Positions 1 to 9,713 of a DNA stretch of 45,731 nt are shown piece by piece (the first letter of the stretch is position 1; each line of letters begins with the position of its first letter). The position numbers and the translations under genes are program-made. The DNA is from Kiritimatiellota bacterium (GTDB lineage: Bacteria > Verrucomicrobiota > Lentisphaeria > Oligosphaerales > JAADHN01): positions 15,770-61,500 of the forward strand of contig JAADHN010000094.1 in the NCBI GenBank assembly GCA_013151865.1. The letters are read 5' to 3'. The notes below the pieces were generated by a model. It was given only the letters and a program-made list of their open reading frames with translations, ran no database searches and was not told where the DNA came from.

Positions 1-1213
1 CGGCCGGGACCATGCACAGGACGAGCACAGTGGAAGTCCCCATCAAGCCCAAGGAAACCGCCGACAAGCGTTCTATGGACATCATTCTGTATCCGTGCAA
101 CCCGAGCAAAGGGCCGATGATCCCGCGAATGCCGCACAGGAACGTGTGGATGCTCATGTAGGCCGGACCTCGGTCCGGACGGGTGAAGAAAGTCGCCACC
201 AGGCGCCAGCACAGGCCGCCGCCGGCCAAGCCGATGCCCCAAAGTGCGGATCCCAGGCAAATCGCGACGGGACTCCGTCCCCGGAAAAAGACCAGGATAC
301 CGGCCATAATGAAGAGGTTCGTCACGGCCCGGTACACGGCGAAGTTCATGCGGTACAGGAGTCGCCCCCATATCGGCATACTCGACACCATGGCGGCGAA
401 CATAGTCGTGGTCGTGCACAGCATGATCGCCGAGTCGCTGTAGCCCAAGTCGTGCAGGCGCAACACCTTGATGGGCCAAATCACCAAATTTGCCAGCCCG
501 AGCAGGAACCAGGAGAACTCGAAAAACATGAACGCCCCGTCCCCGGTCATGATCCCGAAACAGTCGCGCAGGCTGTTCGCATCTCCCGGATTGCGTGCGG
601 GGCGCCCCTCCGGCAAGCGCCAGGTATAGACGGCCAGGAACAGGGTTGCCGCCGCGGCCGCGGCCCCCAGGGGCCTGAATTGTCCGGCGCCGCCCGCCCG
701 CATGGCCCCGGCGAACAATCCGCCGCAGAGCGCCACTGTGGCCATTCGCAGCATCTGAAGCCGCCCCACGGCCGGGCCGCGGCTCAGATCGCAGAAGTTC
801 GCGCCGTAGATCCCGCTGATCAACGGGGATGCCATGTTGGCGCACGCCCGTGCCAGAGCCATGGGCACAATGAATCCGGCCGCGTTTCGCGCCAACACGG
901 CCGCCAGGACCAGGAAGCGCGAGATTGCCTCGAAGCCCAGAACCAGCGACTTCTTGCGCCCGAAACGGGTCAGGGGCGCGCTGAACAACGAGAATAAATA
1001 CCCGACGAACGGGGAAGCGTTCAGCAGCCAAAGCAGGAATACGCTGTTCGTCCCGAAATGGGACACCGCCACCACCATGGCGAAGTCCGCACCGACTGCC
1101 TGGAACACCCCCCGCCCGGTTTCCCCGGCGTACGAGTACCCCAGCGTAGCCACCTCCCGCCGCCGCATGCGTTGCCCGGAACGTTGGAACACTATGCGTC
1201 TTTCCGTGCTCAC
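1..1213 (-). CDS. MFS-family transporter, 3' end beyond left edge
   Basis: Reading the reverse strand from a GTG at 1213 gives at least 404 codons without a stop before the window ends, so the C-terminus is missing. The product is a polytopic hydrophobic protein. After the second membrane segment it has a loop APLTRFGRKK (about residues 79-88), which fits the MFS loop 2-3 motif. Many further hydrophobic segments follow. The substrate cannot be told. The GTG overlaps the TGA of the ABC exporter gene upstream (GTGA), which suggests translational coupling. An in-frame ATG 15 codons later is the alternative start. As the last visible gene of the envelope block it could export or import a lipid or sugar compound, but that is inference. 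A non-MFS carrier is unlikely given the loop motif. Confidence 0.8.
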   Translation of the reverse strand, partial: MSTERRIVFQRSGQRMRRREVATLGYSYAGETGRGVFQAVGADFAMVVAVSHFGTNSVFLLWLLNASPFVGYLFSLFSAPLTRFGRKKSLVLGFEAISRFLVLAAVLARNAAGFIVPMALARACANMASPLISGIYGANFCDLSRGPAVGRLQMLRMATVALCGGLFAGAMRAGGAGQFRPLGAAAAAATLFLAVYTWRLPEGRPARNPGDANSLRDCFGIMTGDGAFMFFEFSWFLLGLANLVIWPIKVLRLHDLGYSDSAIMLCTTTTMFAAMVSSMPIWGRLLYRMNFAVYRAVTNLFIMAGILVFFRGRSPVAICLGSALWGIGLAGGGLCWRLVATFFTRPDRGPAYMSIHTFLCGIRGIIGPLLGLHGYRMMSIERLSAVSLGLMGTSTVLVLCMVPA

Positions 1214-3099
1214 GAGAACTGCATGTCGCACAGGTGCCGGTAGCGCCCGCCGGCGGCGTAGAGTTCCGCGTGCGTGCCCTGTTCGACGATCCTGCCGCCG
1301 TCGAGCAGGAAGATCCGGTCCGCGTGTTTGATCGTGCTCAGTCTGTGGGCGATGGCGAACACGGTACGATGTTCCATGACCCGGTTGATGGCTTCCTGAA
1401 CCAGGCGTTCGGTAACCGTGTCCAGCGAACTGGTCGCTTCGTCAAGGATCAGGATCGGCGGATCGCGCAGAATGGCCCGTGCGAGAGCGATTCGCTGCCG
1501 TTCCCCCCCGCTGAGGCGAAACCCTTTTTCGCCCACGACCCGGTCGTAACCCTCCGGATCGGCCACGATGAAATCATGGGCGTTGGCCTCGGCGGCCGCT
1601 TTCTCGATCTGCTCCCGGGTCGCCTCCGGACTCCCGTAAGCGATGTTGTTGGCGATCGTGTCGTTGAAGAGGATCGTTTCCTGGGTGACCACTCCGATCA
1701 GCCGCCGCAACGAGGCGGTCTCGATTTCCCGCAGGTCGAGGCCGTCCAACAACACCCGTCCATCCGTCGGGTCGTAGAACCTGGCCAGGAGGTTGGCCAC
1801 GGTCGTCTTGCCTGCGCCCGTTTCCCCGACAAACGCCGTGACCGTTCCCCGGGGCATCTCGAAACAGAGGCCCCGGACTACGTCTGCGGATTCGGGATCG
1901 TACCGGAACGACACGCAATCGAACACGATGCGGTCTTTGAACTCGGAAACGCGGACCGGCGTCGCCGCTTCCGGGAGCGCCGTGTGGAGATCGAGGAGAG
2001 AAAAGATGCGTTCCGCCGCGGCGCCGGCGCGCTGAACAGACGCTTGGATTCTGGCAAGTTGCTTCATGGGGCGGTAGGCGGTCATGGCGGCGAACCCCAT
2101 GGGAATGAATTGGCTCATTTGAATGCGCCGGGTGTAGCAGAACACCAGGAAGAGCACGGCGGCCACGGCCCCGGCGAATTCCATGAGGGGGGTCATGAGC
2201 AGTTGGGCGCGGAGCGCGTGAATCACCTCGCGGAAGTATTTGGCGTTCATGGAGCGGAATCGCTCCGCCTCCGCTTTCTCGGTGTGGAATGCCTTGACGA
2301 CCCGGATCCCGGTGAAGTTCTCCTGCATCCGCGTGACCACGCCGGAAATGCGCCGGAGTGACCGCAACGTGAACTTTTTGACCAACCGCCCGAGAACGAT
2401 GATCGGCACGACCGACAGGGGAAACGCCAGCAACAGCAAGCCGACCGGTCCCAACATTCCGTTTTCCCGCGCATAAATGACGACAAAAGTGATCGACGCC
2501 AGGATTTCGACCGGCGCCCGGCTGAGATCCGCGATCGTGCCGGATACCGCCGTCTCGACGAGCATGGCGTCGTTGGTGCAACGGCTGATAAGGTCGCCGA
2601 CATCGCGCCGTCCGAAAAAGGCCAGCGACTGTTGTTGAAGATGCTCGAAAAGTTCATTGCGCAAGTCCATGACCACCCGGGCGCCCACCCAGCGCATAAA
2701 GTACCGGTTGACGAACAGAGCGCCGGACTTGATCAGATAGAAGAAAGGAAAGCCGAGCGCCATCAGCAGCATGAACTGCCAAGTCAATCGGCCGTCGGCG
2801 TCCGTTGCAGCGACGTGCAGGCGGGCCGCGATTCTCTCGGCAATGCCGTCAAGCTTTCCCTTTGCATCGCGGCGCGGGGCCGGTGCGGTCGCGGAGGGTC
2901 CCCGTTCCGTCGTGCGTCTTGCGGCCGGGCGCGTTGCGGCCGCTTTCTCGAAGGGCTGGATGAGATAAGGCGCCGAGCGCAGAATGCCGAACAGGGAACC
3001 GCCTGTGATGAAACCGGCCAGAATCCCGACGATGAGACGGCCCAAGTGAGGCCGGGTGTAGCCCAGCAAGCGTCTGAATACGCTCAAGTCCCGTTTCAT
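1210..3099 (-). CDS. MsbA-like ABC exporter (fused TMD-NBD)
   Basis: A 629-residue half-transporter of the lipid/drug exporter type. The transmembrane domain covers about residues 15-345, and the ATPase domain about 385-625. The NBD is intact: Walker A GETGAGKT (425-432), signature LSGGE (529-533), Walker B ILILDE (549-554) and H-loop His585. It should act as a homodimer in the inner membrane and flip lipid A-core or another lipid. A non-conserved basic/Ala-rich stretch of about 50 residues (52-105) lies in the first external loop. The start at 3099 is preceded by GAGAGG at good spacing. It sits downstream of the DegT aminotransferase (82 bp gap) and overlaps the MFS gene. The neighbouring lptD supports a role in LPS export, though MsbA homologues also export other substrates. 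Confidence 0.88.
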   Translation of the reverse strand: MKRDLSVFRRLLGYTRPHLGRLIVGILAGFITGGSLFGILRSAPYLIQPFEKAAATRPAARRTTERGPSATAPAPRRDAKGKLDGIAERIAARLHVAATDADGRLTWQFMLLMALGFPFFYLIKSGALFVNRYFMRWVGARVVMDLRNELFEHLQQQSLAFFGRRDVGDLISRCTNDAMLVETAVSGTIADLSRAPVEILASITFVVIYARENGMLGPVGLLLLAFPLSVVPIIVLGRLVKKFTLRSLRRISGVVTRMQENFTGIRVVKAFHTEKAEAERFRSMNAKYFREVIHALRAQLLMTPLMEFAGAVAAVLFLVFCYTRRIQMSQFIPMGFAAMTAYRPMKQLARIQASVQRAGAAAERIFSLLDLHTALPEAATPVRVSEFKDRIVFDCVSFRYDPESADVVRGLCFEMPRGTVTAFVGETGAGKTTVANLLARFYDPTDGRVLLDGLDLREIETASLRRLIGVVTQETILFNDTIANNIAYGSPEATREQIEKAAAEANAHDFIVADPEGYDRVVGEKGFRLSGGERQRIALARAILRDPPILILDEATSSLDTVTERLVQEAINRVMEHRTVFAIAHRLSTIKHADRIFLLDGGRIVEQGTHAELYAAGGRYRHLCDMQFS

Positions 3100-3181
3100 A
3101 CGCTCGCCTCTCTATCGGGCCCGGTTTGCCCGTCCGCATCGCAACCCGTTCGACGCCGTTCATCACGCCCCGCCGGGTGGG

Positions 3182-4303
3182 TCAGGCCAATAGTTCCGCA
3201 ATATTCCGAACGACCCAAGCGCGTTGCTCGTGGGTCATTTCCGGATAGACCGGCAAGGCGAGGACTTCGCGAGCCGCCCGCTCCGCCTCGGGAAAATCTC
3301 CCCGACCATACCCGAGGTCCGCGAAGCATTCCTGGAGGTGCAGTGGCACGGGGTAGTAGATTTCGCACCCGATTTGCCGTGCCTTCAAGCCATCCCGGAC
3401 CCGGTCGCGCGCCTCTGCCGGCAGACGGACGCAGAACTGGTTGAGGACATGCCGGGTTGCGTACGCCGCAGTCCCGGGCAGTCCCACCACCCCGGCAACC
3501 GGACTCTCGGCGAACAGGCGTATGTAGTCTGCGGCATTCTCTTGGCGTGCTGCTGTCCACTGATCGAGGTGCGCCAGTTTCACGGACAGTACGGCGGCTT
3601 GGAGGGCGTCCAATCGGAAATTGCCGCCTACGACTCGATGGTAGTACTTGGGAGCTGCCCCGTGGTTGCGCAGGATGCGGACGCGTTCGACCTTGTCGGG
3701 GTCGCGGCTAACGACCATCCCACCGTCCCCGAAGCCCCCGAGGTTCTTGCTCGGGAAAAAGGAAAAACACCCGTAGTGCCCCATGCTGCCCGCACGCCGT
3801 CCTTTGTATTCCGCGCCGATGGCCTGCGCGGCGTCCTCGATCACGATCAGGTCATGTGCGGCGGCGATCTCGAGCAGGGGGTCCATGTCGCATGTCTGGC
3901 CGTAAAGATGGACCGGGACCAACGCTTTGGTGCGCGGAGTGATCTGCTCCGCGACCCGGGCCGGATCCAGGTTGAACGTCACCGGGTCGATGTCCACGAA
4001 AACCGGGCGCGCCCCAACTCTGACAATCGAGCCGGCCGTGGCGAAGAACGTGAACGGCGTGGTGATCACTTCGTGACCGGGGCCGATCCCTTCGGTCATG
4101 AGTGAAACCAAAAGGGCGTCGCTGCCCGAGGACACCCCGCACGCGGCAGGGACACTGCAGTAAGCCGCAATTTCGTGTTCGAACGTCTCGACCTTGGGGC
4201 CGAGGATGAACCACTGGGCGTCGCAAACCTCGTCGATCACAGGACGAATGGTCTCGCGGAGCCCGGCATACTGGGCCTTCAGATCCAGCAGAGGGATTTG
4301 CAT
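3182..4303 (-). CDS. DegT/DnrJ/EryC1/StrS family PLP aminotransferase
   Basis: A 373-residue enzyme of the sugar-nucleotide aminotransferase family. It would transfer an amino group from glutamate or glutamine to a keto sugar, usually for O-antigen or another surface glycan. The family start IPLLDLKAQY is present. Other landmarks are the Asp of EDAAQ (about 157, PLP ring nitrogen), the PLP-binding lysine in FFPSKNLGG (Lys186), and the C-terminal region RHVLNQFCVRL. The longest frame begins 26 codons earlier at 4381, but the ATG at 4303 matches the family N-terminus and has AAGGAC upstream, so I chose it. It lies between lptD and the MsbA-like gene. The exact sugar cannot be inferred. Confidence 0.9.
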   Translation of the reverse strand: MQIPLLDLKAQYAGLRETIRPVIDEVCDAQWFILGPKVETFEHEIAAYCSVPAACGVSSGSDALLVSLMTEGIGPGHEVITTPFTFFATAGSIVRVGARPVFVDIDPVTFNLDPARVAEQITPRTKALVPVHLYGQTCDMDPLLEIAAAHDLIVIEDAAQAIGAEYKGRRAGSMGHYGCFSFFPSKNLGGFGDGGMVVSRDPDKVERVRILRNHGAAPKYYHRVVGGNFRLDALQAAVLSVKLAHLDQWTAARQENAADYIRLFAESPVAGVVGLPGTAAYATRHVLNQFCVRLPAEARDRVRDGLKARQIGCEIYYPVPLHLQECFADLGYGRGDFPEAERAAREVLALPVYPEMTHEQRAWVVRNIAELLA

Positions 4304-4438
4304 CGGATGTCCTTCATGCTTGCGTGAGCGGAGGGCGGCGGTCCGGAAATAAGAAGAAGATCTTCGGCGGATGACCCCCACTGTCTTGAACGGTTCGAAA
4401 CAGTCGGCCCCGATCCGATTCCCGGCGACACGAGTGCG

Positions 4439-6742
4439 TCATATTCCGGCGCTGGCGCCCACGTTCGGGAAGGCTTTGAGATACAGGACGAGCAACACGC
4501 GCAGGTCGCCGTTTTCGGAACCGACCTCGAACGCCCCCATCCAGCAATGCAGGTCGCGAAGAATCCGGTAAGCCTGCCGGTAGAGTTCCTTCTCGACCAC
4601 ATCGTACTCCCATTCCATGCGGGCGCTCGTTTTTTCCCCCAGCGGGAAGTCCAGGGCAAGCTGCAGGGAGTGGGACCGGTCGAACTCGCGGGACACCGGA
4701 ATACTCCAGGAAAGATCGTCCAGATAGCTCCCCATCGAGTACACGGTCCGCGGAATGAAATGCTTCCGGAAAAGGTAGGACAACGTCCAGCGCAATCGGT
4801 TCGGCGCCCCCAGCTGTAACGACAGCTCGCCGCGTTCGAGCGTCGAGTCGCCCATATCCGCCAGCAACAGTCCCCAAATCTTGAAGTCTTCGGTCGGCTT
4901 GATCTCGAATTTAGCGCCCAGGTCCCCGGCATGATCGTACCCCCGTTCCCGGTGGAAGTGGAAATCGGCGTAGGCATCCATCCGGGCCAAGTCGTAGACC
5001 CGGCGGCGCCGCCGGGTCTGCAGGCGTTGCCGTACACCGATCCGAACGAAGTTCTGCTCGATCAGTCGGTCCGTTTCGTCGAAGAAGTAGAGGCGCCGCC
5101 GATCCTCCGAGGGGTCCGGGGCATAGGTGTAGTTCACGTACGGCTGAACAATGTGCCGCAAGCCGTCGATGGCCCATGCCGGTTTTTTCAGCGTGTCCCA
5201 CACCCGGAAAAACTTGGCCGCGGCCTCGACCCCCAATTCGCCGGACAGCCGAGTACGGGCCCCCCCCGTGCCGTCGTAGTTGATGACCGGAAGGGTGCTG
5301 TCGGCGTAGTCGGGGTTGTCGACTTCAAACAGGTTGTTCAGGTCTTTGGTGCTGAGAGGCTGGTCGCTGCTGCGGCTGTAATACGTCACTCGTACACCCG
5401 CTCGTGGAACGATCTGGACTCCGTCCCGGAGCGAAAGCGGCAGATAGAACAGGTGAAGCGAATCGATGCGCCACGCCTCGTAGTCCAGTGGGTCCGTGAG
5501 CCCCGGGGCGCGGTCCTTGTCGAAATCGCGCCACTTCATCCGAAGTCGTCCCGCGGTCGTCTGGCTCTGATAGTACAGCCCGGCGGACCCGAGTTCTCGC
5601 CGGAACACGTCGAACCGCGCCTCGGGCAGTCGTTCGACGGCCGAATAGAAGTCGTTGATTCGCGGTCGGACGCTGAGGGAGAGCGCAACGGCCTCGCCGG
5701 CGTAGGTCAAGTCGGCAAATGTGGCCGGCTGCCGAAAGCGGTCGTACTCGCCCTCGAACCAGTCTTCGAGCATATCGATGTCGCTCAGTGCGTCCAGGTT
5801 CAACCGCAGGGAAAGACGGTCGGTCAAACGTTCCCGGTGATAGAGGCGGGCGCGGTAGCGGTTGTCTTCGACGGCGAATCGCCGATTGTAGCCGGCCTCG
5901 GTTTCGGGTGGATCGAGGTCGTTCATGCCATAAACCAGGAACTCGGTCTCGGTCCGAGGCGTCCGGAGGCGGGTCTCGTTGCCGACGGCCACACCGTTTT
6001 TCGTCCGCAAATGCAGCATGAGCTTCGTCGAGCTGTCCGTTCCGATTCGCCAACGGCGCCCGAACAACAGGTAGGCGCCCCAGTCGCTGCCGTAGCCCGG
6101 CTTGATCTCGATGCTCGAATTCGGCCCTGCACGGGTGTCGCCGTACATCACCGGAACATAGAAGACCGGGACGCGTCCGATCCGGTATACGGTGTGGTAG
6201 GCCTTGAACCGTCCGTCCGGATAGTAGATCACCTGTCGCGCGCTGATGCTGTAATGGGCGTGCGGCTCGGGCGCCGTCAAGTACGCGCAGGTGCTGAGAT
6301 CCACATCGTCCAGCTCGACGCGTCCGTCCGGGAAGTGCTCTCCGCGTTTCCCCCGTGCATACCAGACACCGGTCTCGGCGGCATAATCGCCTACGGTGAA
6401 GTCGCGGCGCTCGAAATTGCCCGAAACCCGGTCGCCGCGCCAGACGAACACGCCGCGCTGGAGAAATACGTGACCCCGGGCCTTCACGTCTTTCGTGCGA
6501 ACGTTCACCTCCACCACGTCGGCCCGCAGCTTGACGTCCTCGTACTCGATGCGGACATTGCCCGTGCCCACGCCCTGTCCCGTGTCCGGGTCGAATTCAT
6601 ACCGATCCGCTTTCACCACCACGGGCGGCGCCGCCGCAACGGCGGCGGCCGGTGCGCCGTACGACCACCCGACCCCGCCGCCGAGGGCGACGAGCGCGCA
6701 AACCGGAAAAACGGTCGAAAACGGCCGGAAAAACGTGTGCAT
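4439..6742 (-). CDS. lptD: LPS-assembly outer-membrane protein LptD
   Basis: A 767-residue exported protein, close to the usual LptD length. It would form the outer-membrane beta-barrel that inserts LPS into the outer leaflet with LptE. A signal peptide (MHTFFRPF, then a hydrophobic run ending near residue 34) is followed by an OstA/LptA-like jellyroll domain (about 42-200, with YEFDPDTGQGVGTGNVRIEY). The rest (about 220-767) is rich in alternating aromatic strands, as in a barrel, and ends in residues GASAGI. The start at 6742 is supported by GGGAGGAG directly upstream; the longer frame to 6874 has no signal peptide at its start. It lies downstream of the phosphatidyltransferase gene (217 bp gap) and upstream of the aminotransferase. 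No LptE is visible here. Confidence 0.87.
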   Translation of the reverse strand: MHTFFRPFSTVFPVCALVALGGGVGWSYGAPAAAVAAAPPVVVKADRYEFDPDTGQGVGTGNVRIEYEDVKLRADVVEVNVRTKDVKARGHVFLQRGVFVWRGDRVSGNFERRDFTVGDYAAETGVWYARGKRGEHFPDGRVELDDVDLSTCAYLTAPEPHAHYSISARQVIYYPDGRFKAYHTVYRIGRVPVFYVPVMYGDTRAGPNSSIEIKPGYGSDWGAYLLFGRRWRIGTDSSTKLMLHLRTKNGVAVGNETRLRTPRTETEFLVYGMNDLDPPETEAGYNRRFAVEDNRYRARLYHRERLTDRLSLRLNLDALSDIDMLEDWFEGEYDRFRQPATFADLTYAGEAVALSLSVRPRINDFYSAVERLPEARFDVFRRELGSAGLYYQSQTTAGRLRMKWRDFDKDRAPGLTDPLDYEAWRIDSLHLFYLPLSLRDGVQIVPRAGVRVTYYSRSSDQPLSTKDLNNLFEVDNPDYADSTLPVINYDGTGGARTRLSGELGVEAAAKFFRVWDTLKKPAWAIDGLRHIVQPYVNYTYAPDPSEDRRRLYFFDETDRLIEQNFVRIGVRQRLQTRRRRRVYDLARMDAYADFHFHRERGYDHAGDLGAKFEIKPTEDFKIWGLLLADMGDSTLERGELSLQLGAPNRLRWTLSYLFRKHFIPRTVYSMGSYLDDLSWSIPVSREFDRSHSLQLALDFPLGEKTSARMEWEYDVVEKELYRQAYRILRDLHCWMGAFEVGSENGDLRVLLVLYLKAFPNVGASAGI

Positions 6743-6959
6743 GACTCCTCCCGGATACTGATCGCCTCGGAGCAAGTTGGAGCAGAGGCGAACCGGCAGC
6801 CCCGGCAACATGTCCGGATAATTCGGAGACGTTGCGGAACACGGAACAGCGACATCGAACGAACGCCGTACCATACAGGAACAAGACCGGCAATTCCAGC
6901 AGTGCCCCCCAAATCCAACGACGGCGGCGCCGAACGCGGCAGGCGGACCGCCGGGCCGA

Positions 6960-7664
6960 CTATTGGTCCGAGCGAACCGCCGAGTCCGCCGGGCGCGCCT
7001 GCCTCACTTTTGCCGCCATGTCCAACCGCCACAGCCGGCGATGCGTCCGGAAAGCCAGCAGTGCCAATCCCGCGGCGCAGACCGCGTTTGCGAACGGCAG
7101 GACAGACGAAAGCAACTGCACGCCCGCCACCGTGATGATCGTATTGCACAGGATGAAGACGATCCGCAACTCGGTGGGCCCGAACCCAAGGAAATAGATC
7201 TGGAACTCGTTGGTGGCGGCAAACGAAAGAAAGGACAACACCATGAAACCAACGGTTACTCCCAGCAGAACCATGAATTGCATCGTGAGTTCGGCGGGCC
7301 CCATCAAAGCGTAAGCCAGCACGTAAGAGAAAAGAAACACATAGTCCAGGAAGTGGTCCATGAAAAAACCCCACTTCACCAGCCCCGTATTCCGTCGCCG
7401 CCCTACGGCGCCGTCGAACAGGTCGGTCAGATACTGCAGGACGATCATGACGCTCACTCCCGTGAACCAGAATCGATGCCTTCCTCGGGCAAGCAGGCCG
7501 AAAAAGACGTTGCCCGCGCTCCACGCCAGCGTCAGCAGCGTCAGGTGATAGGTCTCGATCCAAGGTGGGATGCGGTCGACCCATGCCTTGACCAGCGCCC
7601 TCTCCGGGCGGGACAGCAGGGAATGGCCGATTTTGCCTGCGCCCCCGAATGATCGCTCCGGCAT
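6960..7664 (-). CDS. CDP-alcohol phosphatidyltransferase family protein
   Basis: A 234-residue inner-membrane enzyme that would move a phosphatidyl group from CDP-diacylglycerol to an alcohol. The family motif D-x2-DG-x2-AR-x8-9-G-x3-D-x3-D is present at residues 81-107: Asp81, Asp84-Gly85, Arg89, Gly99, Asp103, Asp107. Gly replaces the usual Ala before Arg89. About six hydrophobic segments follow. The head group (serine, glycerol, inositol) cannot be decided. The ATG at 7664 has GAAGG nine bases upstream. The longer frame to 8036 is Arg/Ser-rich with no sign of being real. It is the first gene of the leftward envelope block. Confidence 0.83.
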   Translation of the reverse strand: MPERSFGGAGKIGHSLLSRPERALVKAWVDRIPPWIETYHLTLLTLAWSAGNVFFGLLARGRHRFWFTGVSVMIVLQYLTDLFDGAVGRRRNTGLVKWGFFMDHFLDYVFLFSYVLAYALMGPAELTMQFMVLLGVTVGFMVLSFLSFAATNEFQIYFLGFGPTELRIVFILCNTIITVAGVQLLSSVLPFANAVCAAGLALLAFRTHRRLWRLDMAAKVRQARPADSAVRSDQ

Positions 7665-8094
7665 GATGCCGCCCTTCTTTCTCGCGCCGTCCCGGATCGA
7701 TTCCGAAGAGGCTGAGAGTTTTCGCCTGCGCGCCCGACTGTTTCGAGACGACCGCCACCGTTGCCGACTGGGCAGACGGGTCCTTCCGGCGGAGGCGCGG
7801 CACGACCCGGACCGCAGCACGTTCTGTTTGAAACCAATCCGCGATTCCTCGGCCCCGGAGGCGCCGAACCGCAAACACGACGCAATCTCGGCCGGGGCCC
7901 GTCCGAGCCACAACTGGTCCCCGCAATCCCGGGCCGCGGCCACAGCGACAATCGCGGCAGGGATTCCACGCATTATACTATAGCTCTTCCGACAGGCACC
8001 TGCTGAAAGAACTTTTGAGCGCGGCGCCGGCCGCACTTCTTACGGGGTGTTTCGGAATGACCCGAAACCGGGGTCGGTTGCGAAGCCCGTGGGT
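7665..8094. other. Divergent intergenic region, no gene seen
   Basis: This region lies between the leftward phosphatidyltransferase gene and rightward proA. Reading frames across it are Arg/Ser-rich on both strands and show no family features. It contains a minus-strand AT-rich cluster CTATAGTATAAT (about 7973-7984) that could be a -10 element for the leftward gene, though no good -35 hexamer stands upstream. It also contains the inverted repeat at 8050-8067, listed separately. Confidence 0.5.
8050..8067. promoter_or_regulatory. Inverted repeat upstream of proA promoter
   Basis: The arms TTTCGG (8050-8055) and CCGAAA (8062-8067) are perfect complements around the six-base centre AATGAC. It lies 28 bases before the predicted -35 of proA, so it could be an operator. 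No regulator gene is adjacent, and a chance repeat cannot be excluded. Confidence 0.3.
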
Positions 8095-8123
8095 TTGCGC
8101 GCGTTTCAAGCCTGTTGTGTAAT
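8095..8123 (+). promoter_or_regulatory. Sigma-70-type promoter of proA
   Basis: TTGCGC (8095-8100) and TGTAAT (8118-8123) are separated by 17 bases. The predicted start of transcription is near 8130, about 20 bases before the proA ATG. Confidence 0.55.
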
Positions 8124-8151
8124 GATCTGAAATCGAACCGAGGTGGACATT

Positions 8152-9450
8152 ATGAGCAGTATCAGTGCAATGGCACGGGCGGCAAAGACCGCCTCTGTCC
8201 CGCTGGCCGCCGCATCGACCGAGGCAAAAAACCAAGCGCTGGCAGCCATTGCAGCTGCCCTCGACCGGCGTGCGGACGAGGTCTTGGCGGCAAACCGGGA
8301 AGACATCGCCGAAAGCGAAACGAATCGGATCGGCAAGGCCCTGCTCAAGCGCCTCAAGTTCGACCGTGCCAAGCTCGACGGAGTCCTTCGCGGCCTTCAA
8401 AGCCTGATCTCTCTGCCCGACCCCGTGGGACGGATCCTCTCGGCCGTCGAACTGGACCGCGGCCTCGAATTGCACAAAGTGAGCTGCCCCATCGGCGTGA
8501 TCGGGGTGGTGTTCGAGTCGCGCCCGGACGCTTTGGTGCAGATATCGAGTCTCTGCCTCAAGAGCGGCAATGCGGTCTTGCTCAAAGGCGGCAGCGAAGC
8601 CCGCCGCACGAACCGCGTTCTGGCCGATACCATCCTGAGTGCCGGGGTCGACGCCGGAATGCCGTCGGGCTGGCTGCAGTTGCTCGAAACCCGCGCCGAC
8701 GTCAACGAAATGCTGGCGCTCGATGACGACATCGACCTCTTGATCCCCCGGGGTTCGAACCAGTTTGTACGGTATATCATGGACCATACCCGGATACCCG
8801 TTCTCGGACACGCGGACGGTATCTGCCACGTCTATGTAGACCGTGACGCCGACCCGGCCATGGCCGAAGCGATTGTGCTGGACTCCAAGTGTCAATACGT
8901 GGCGGTCTGCAATGCGCTCGAGACTCTGTTGGTCCACGCCGAACTCGCAGAGACCTTTCTGCCGCGCGTGCAGCAGGCCTTCGCCCTCCGCGACGTCGAG
9001 CTGCTCGGCTGTCCCCGCACCCGGGAGATCATCGACATAGCCCCGGCCACGGAAGAAGACTGGCGGACCGAGTACCTCGACTATCGCCTGTCGATCCGGG
9101 TCGTGCCCGGTCTCGATGCCGCCATCGCGCACATCAACGAGTATGGGTCCGGCCATACGGACGCCATCGTCACCCGGGATGCGACCGCCGCCGAACGGTT
9201 CATGGACCGAGTCGATTCCGCCAACGTTTTCTGGAACTGCAGCACCCGGTTCAGCGACGGTTTCCGATACGGCCTCGGGGCGGAAGTCGGCATCAGCACC
9301 AATAAGATCCATGCCCGCGGTCCGGTCGGCCTCGAAGGCTTGACGATCTATAAATGGAAACTTCGGGGGCATGGCCACGTGGTCGATGACTACGCCCGCG
9401 GAGGCCGCAGATTCACGCACCGTTCCCTGGGGCCGGCTCCGGAGCGATAA
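8152..9450 (+). CDS. proA: Gamma-glutamyl phosphate reductase
   Basis: A 432-residue cytoplasmic enzyme that reduces gamma-glutamyl phosphate to glutamate semialdehyde with NADPH, the second step of proline synthesis. It has the aldehyde-dehydrogenase-like fold seen throughout ProA: IGVIGVVFESRPD (about 114-126), SLCLKSGNAVLLKGG (about 133-147) and the catalytic cysteine in VCNALETLL (Cys253). The C-terminus GAEVGISTNKIHARGP is typical. The ATG at 8152 has GAGG eight bases upstream; an in-frame GTG at 8143 overlaps that site and is unlikely. The partner proB is not in the window. It has its own promoter and appears monocistronic. Confidence 0.96.
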   Translation: MSSISAMARAAKTASVPLAAASTEAKNQALAAIAAALDRRADEVLAANREDIAESETNRIGKALLKRLKFDRAKLDGVLRGLQSLISLPDPVGRILSAVELDRGLELHKVSCPIGVIGVVFESRPDALVQISSLCLKSGNAVLLKGGSEARRTNRVLADTILSAGVDAGMPSGWLQLLETRADVNEMLALDDDIDLLIPRGSNQFVRYIMDHTRIPVLGHADGICHVYVDRDADPAMAEAIVLDSKCQYVAVCNALETLLVHAELAETFLPRVQQAFALRDVELLGCPRTREIIDIAPATEEDWRTEYLDYRLSIRVVPGLDAAIAHINEYGSGHTDAIVTRDATAAERFMDRVDSANVFWNCSTRFSDGFRYGLGAEVGISTNKIHARGPVGLEGLTIYKWKLRGHGHVVDDYARGGRRFTHRSLGPAPER

Positions 9451-9713
9451 CAGGACTCACCCGCGCGAATTGTGACGAACGCACAGGCCGGGCGATACCC
9501 TCCCCCAAAGGGCGAGCGGCCCCCCCGCGAGTCGACGCCGTGCCTCCCGGCAAGCGGATGCATTTCCAGACTCGGTTTGCTTGACGTGCGTCAACGCGCA
9601 AGAAAGGCATCTCGCTGCATCGATCCGGTCCGTTTTGCAAGGCCGAGGCATGACCGCCGGTCCAACTCCCGTCCGGCGACCAAGTGGCGCTGCGAATTCC
9701 TGCCGCCGACAGG
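9451..9713. other. Intergenic region between proA and tRNA-Ala
   Basis: No protein family or clear terminator is seen here. The only structure noted is an inverted repeat TTGACG-TG-CGTCAA at 9581-9594, whose half resembles the -35 hexamer of the tRNA promoter. It could be a binding site or chance. Confidence 0.4.

Noticed and set aside
4931-7135. Long plus-strand reading frame of 734 codons
   Set aside because: It is antisense to lptD, which has a signal peptide and family landmarks; the plus-strand frame is a G+C-rich shadow.
6613-7926. Minus-strand reading frame of 437 codons overlapping both lptD and the phosphatidyltransferase gene
   Set aside because: It overlaps two real genes in another frame and has no recognisable domain.
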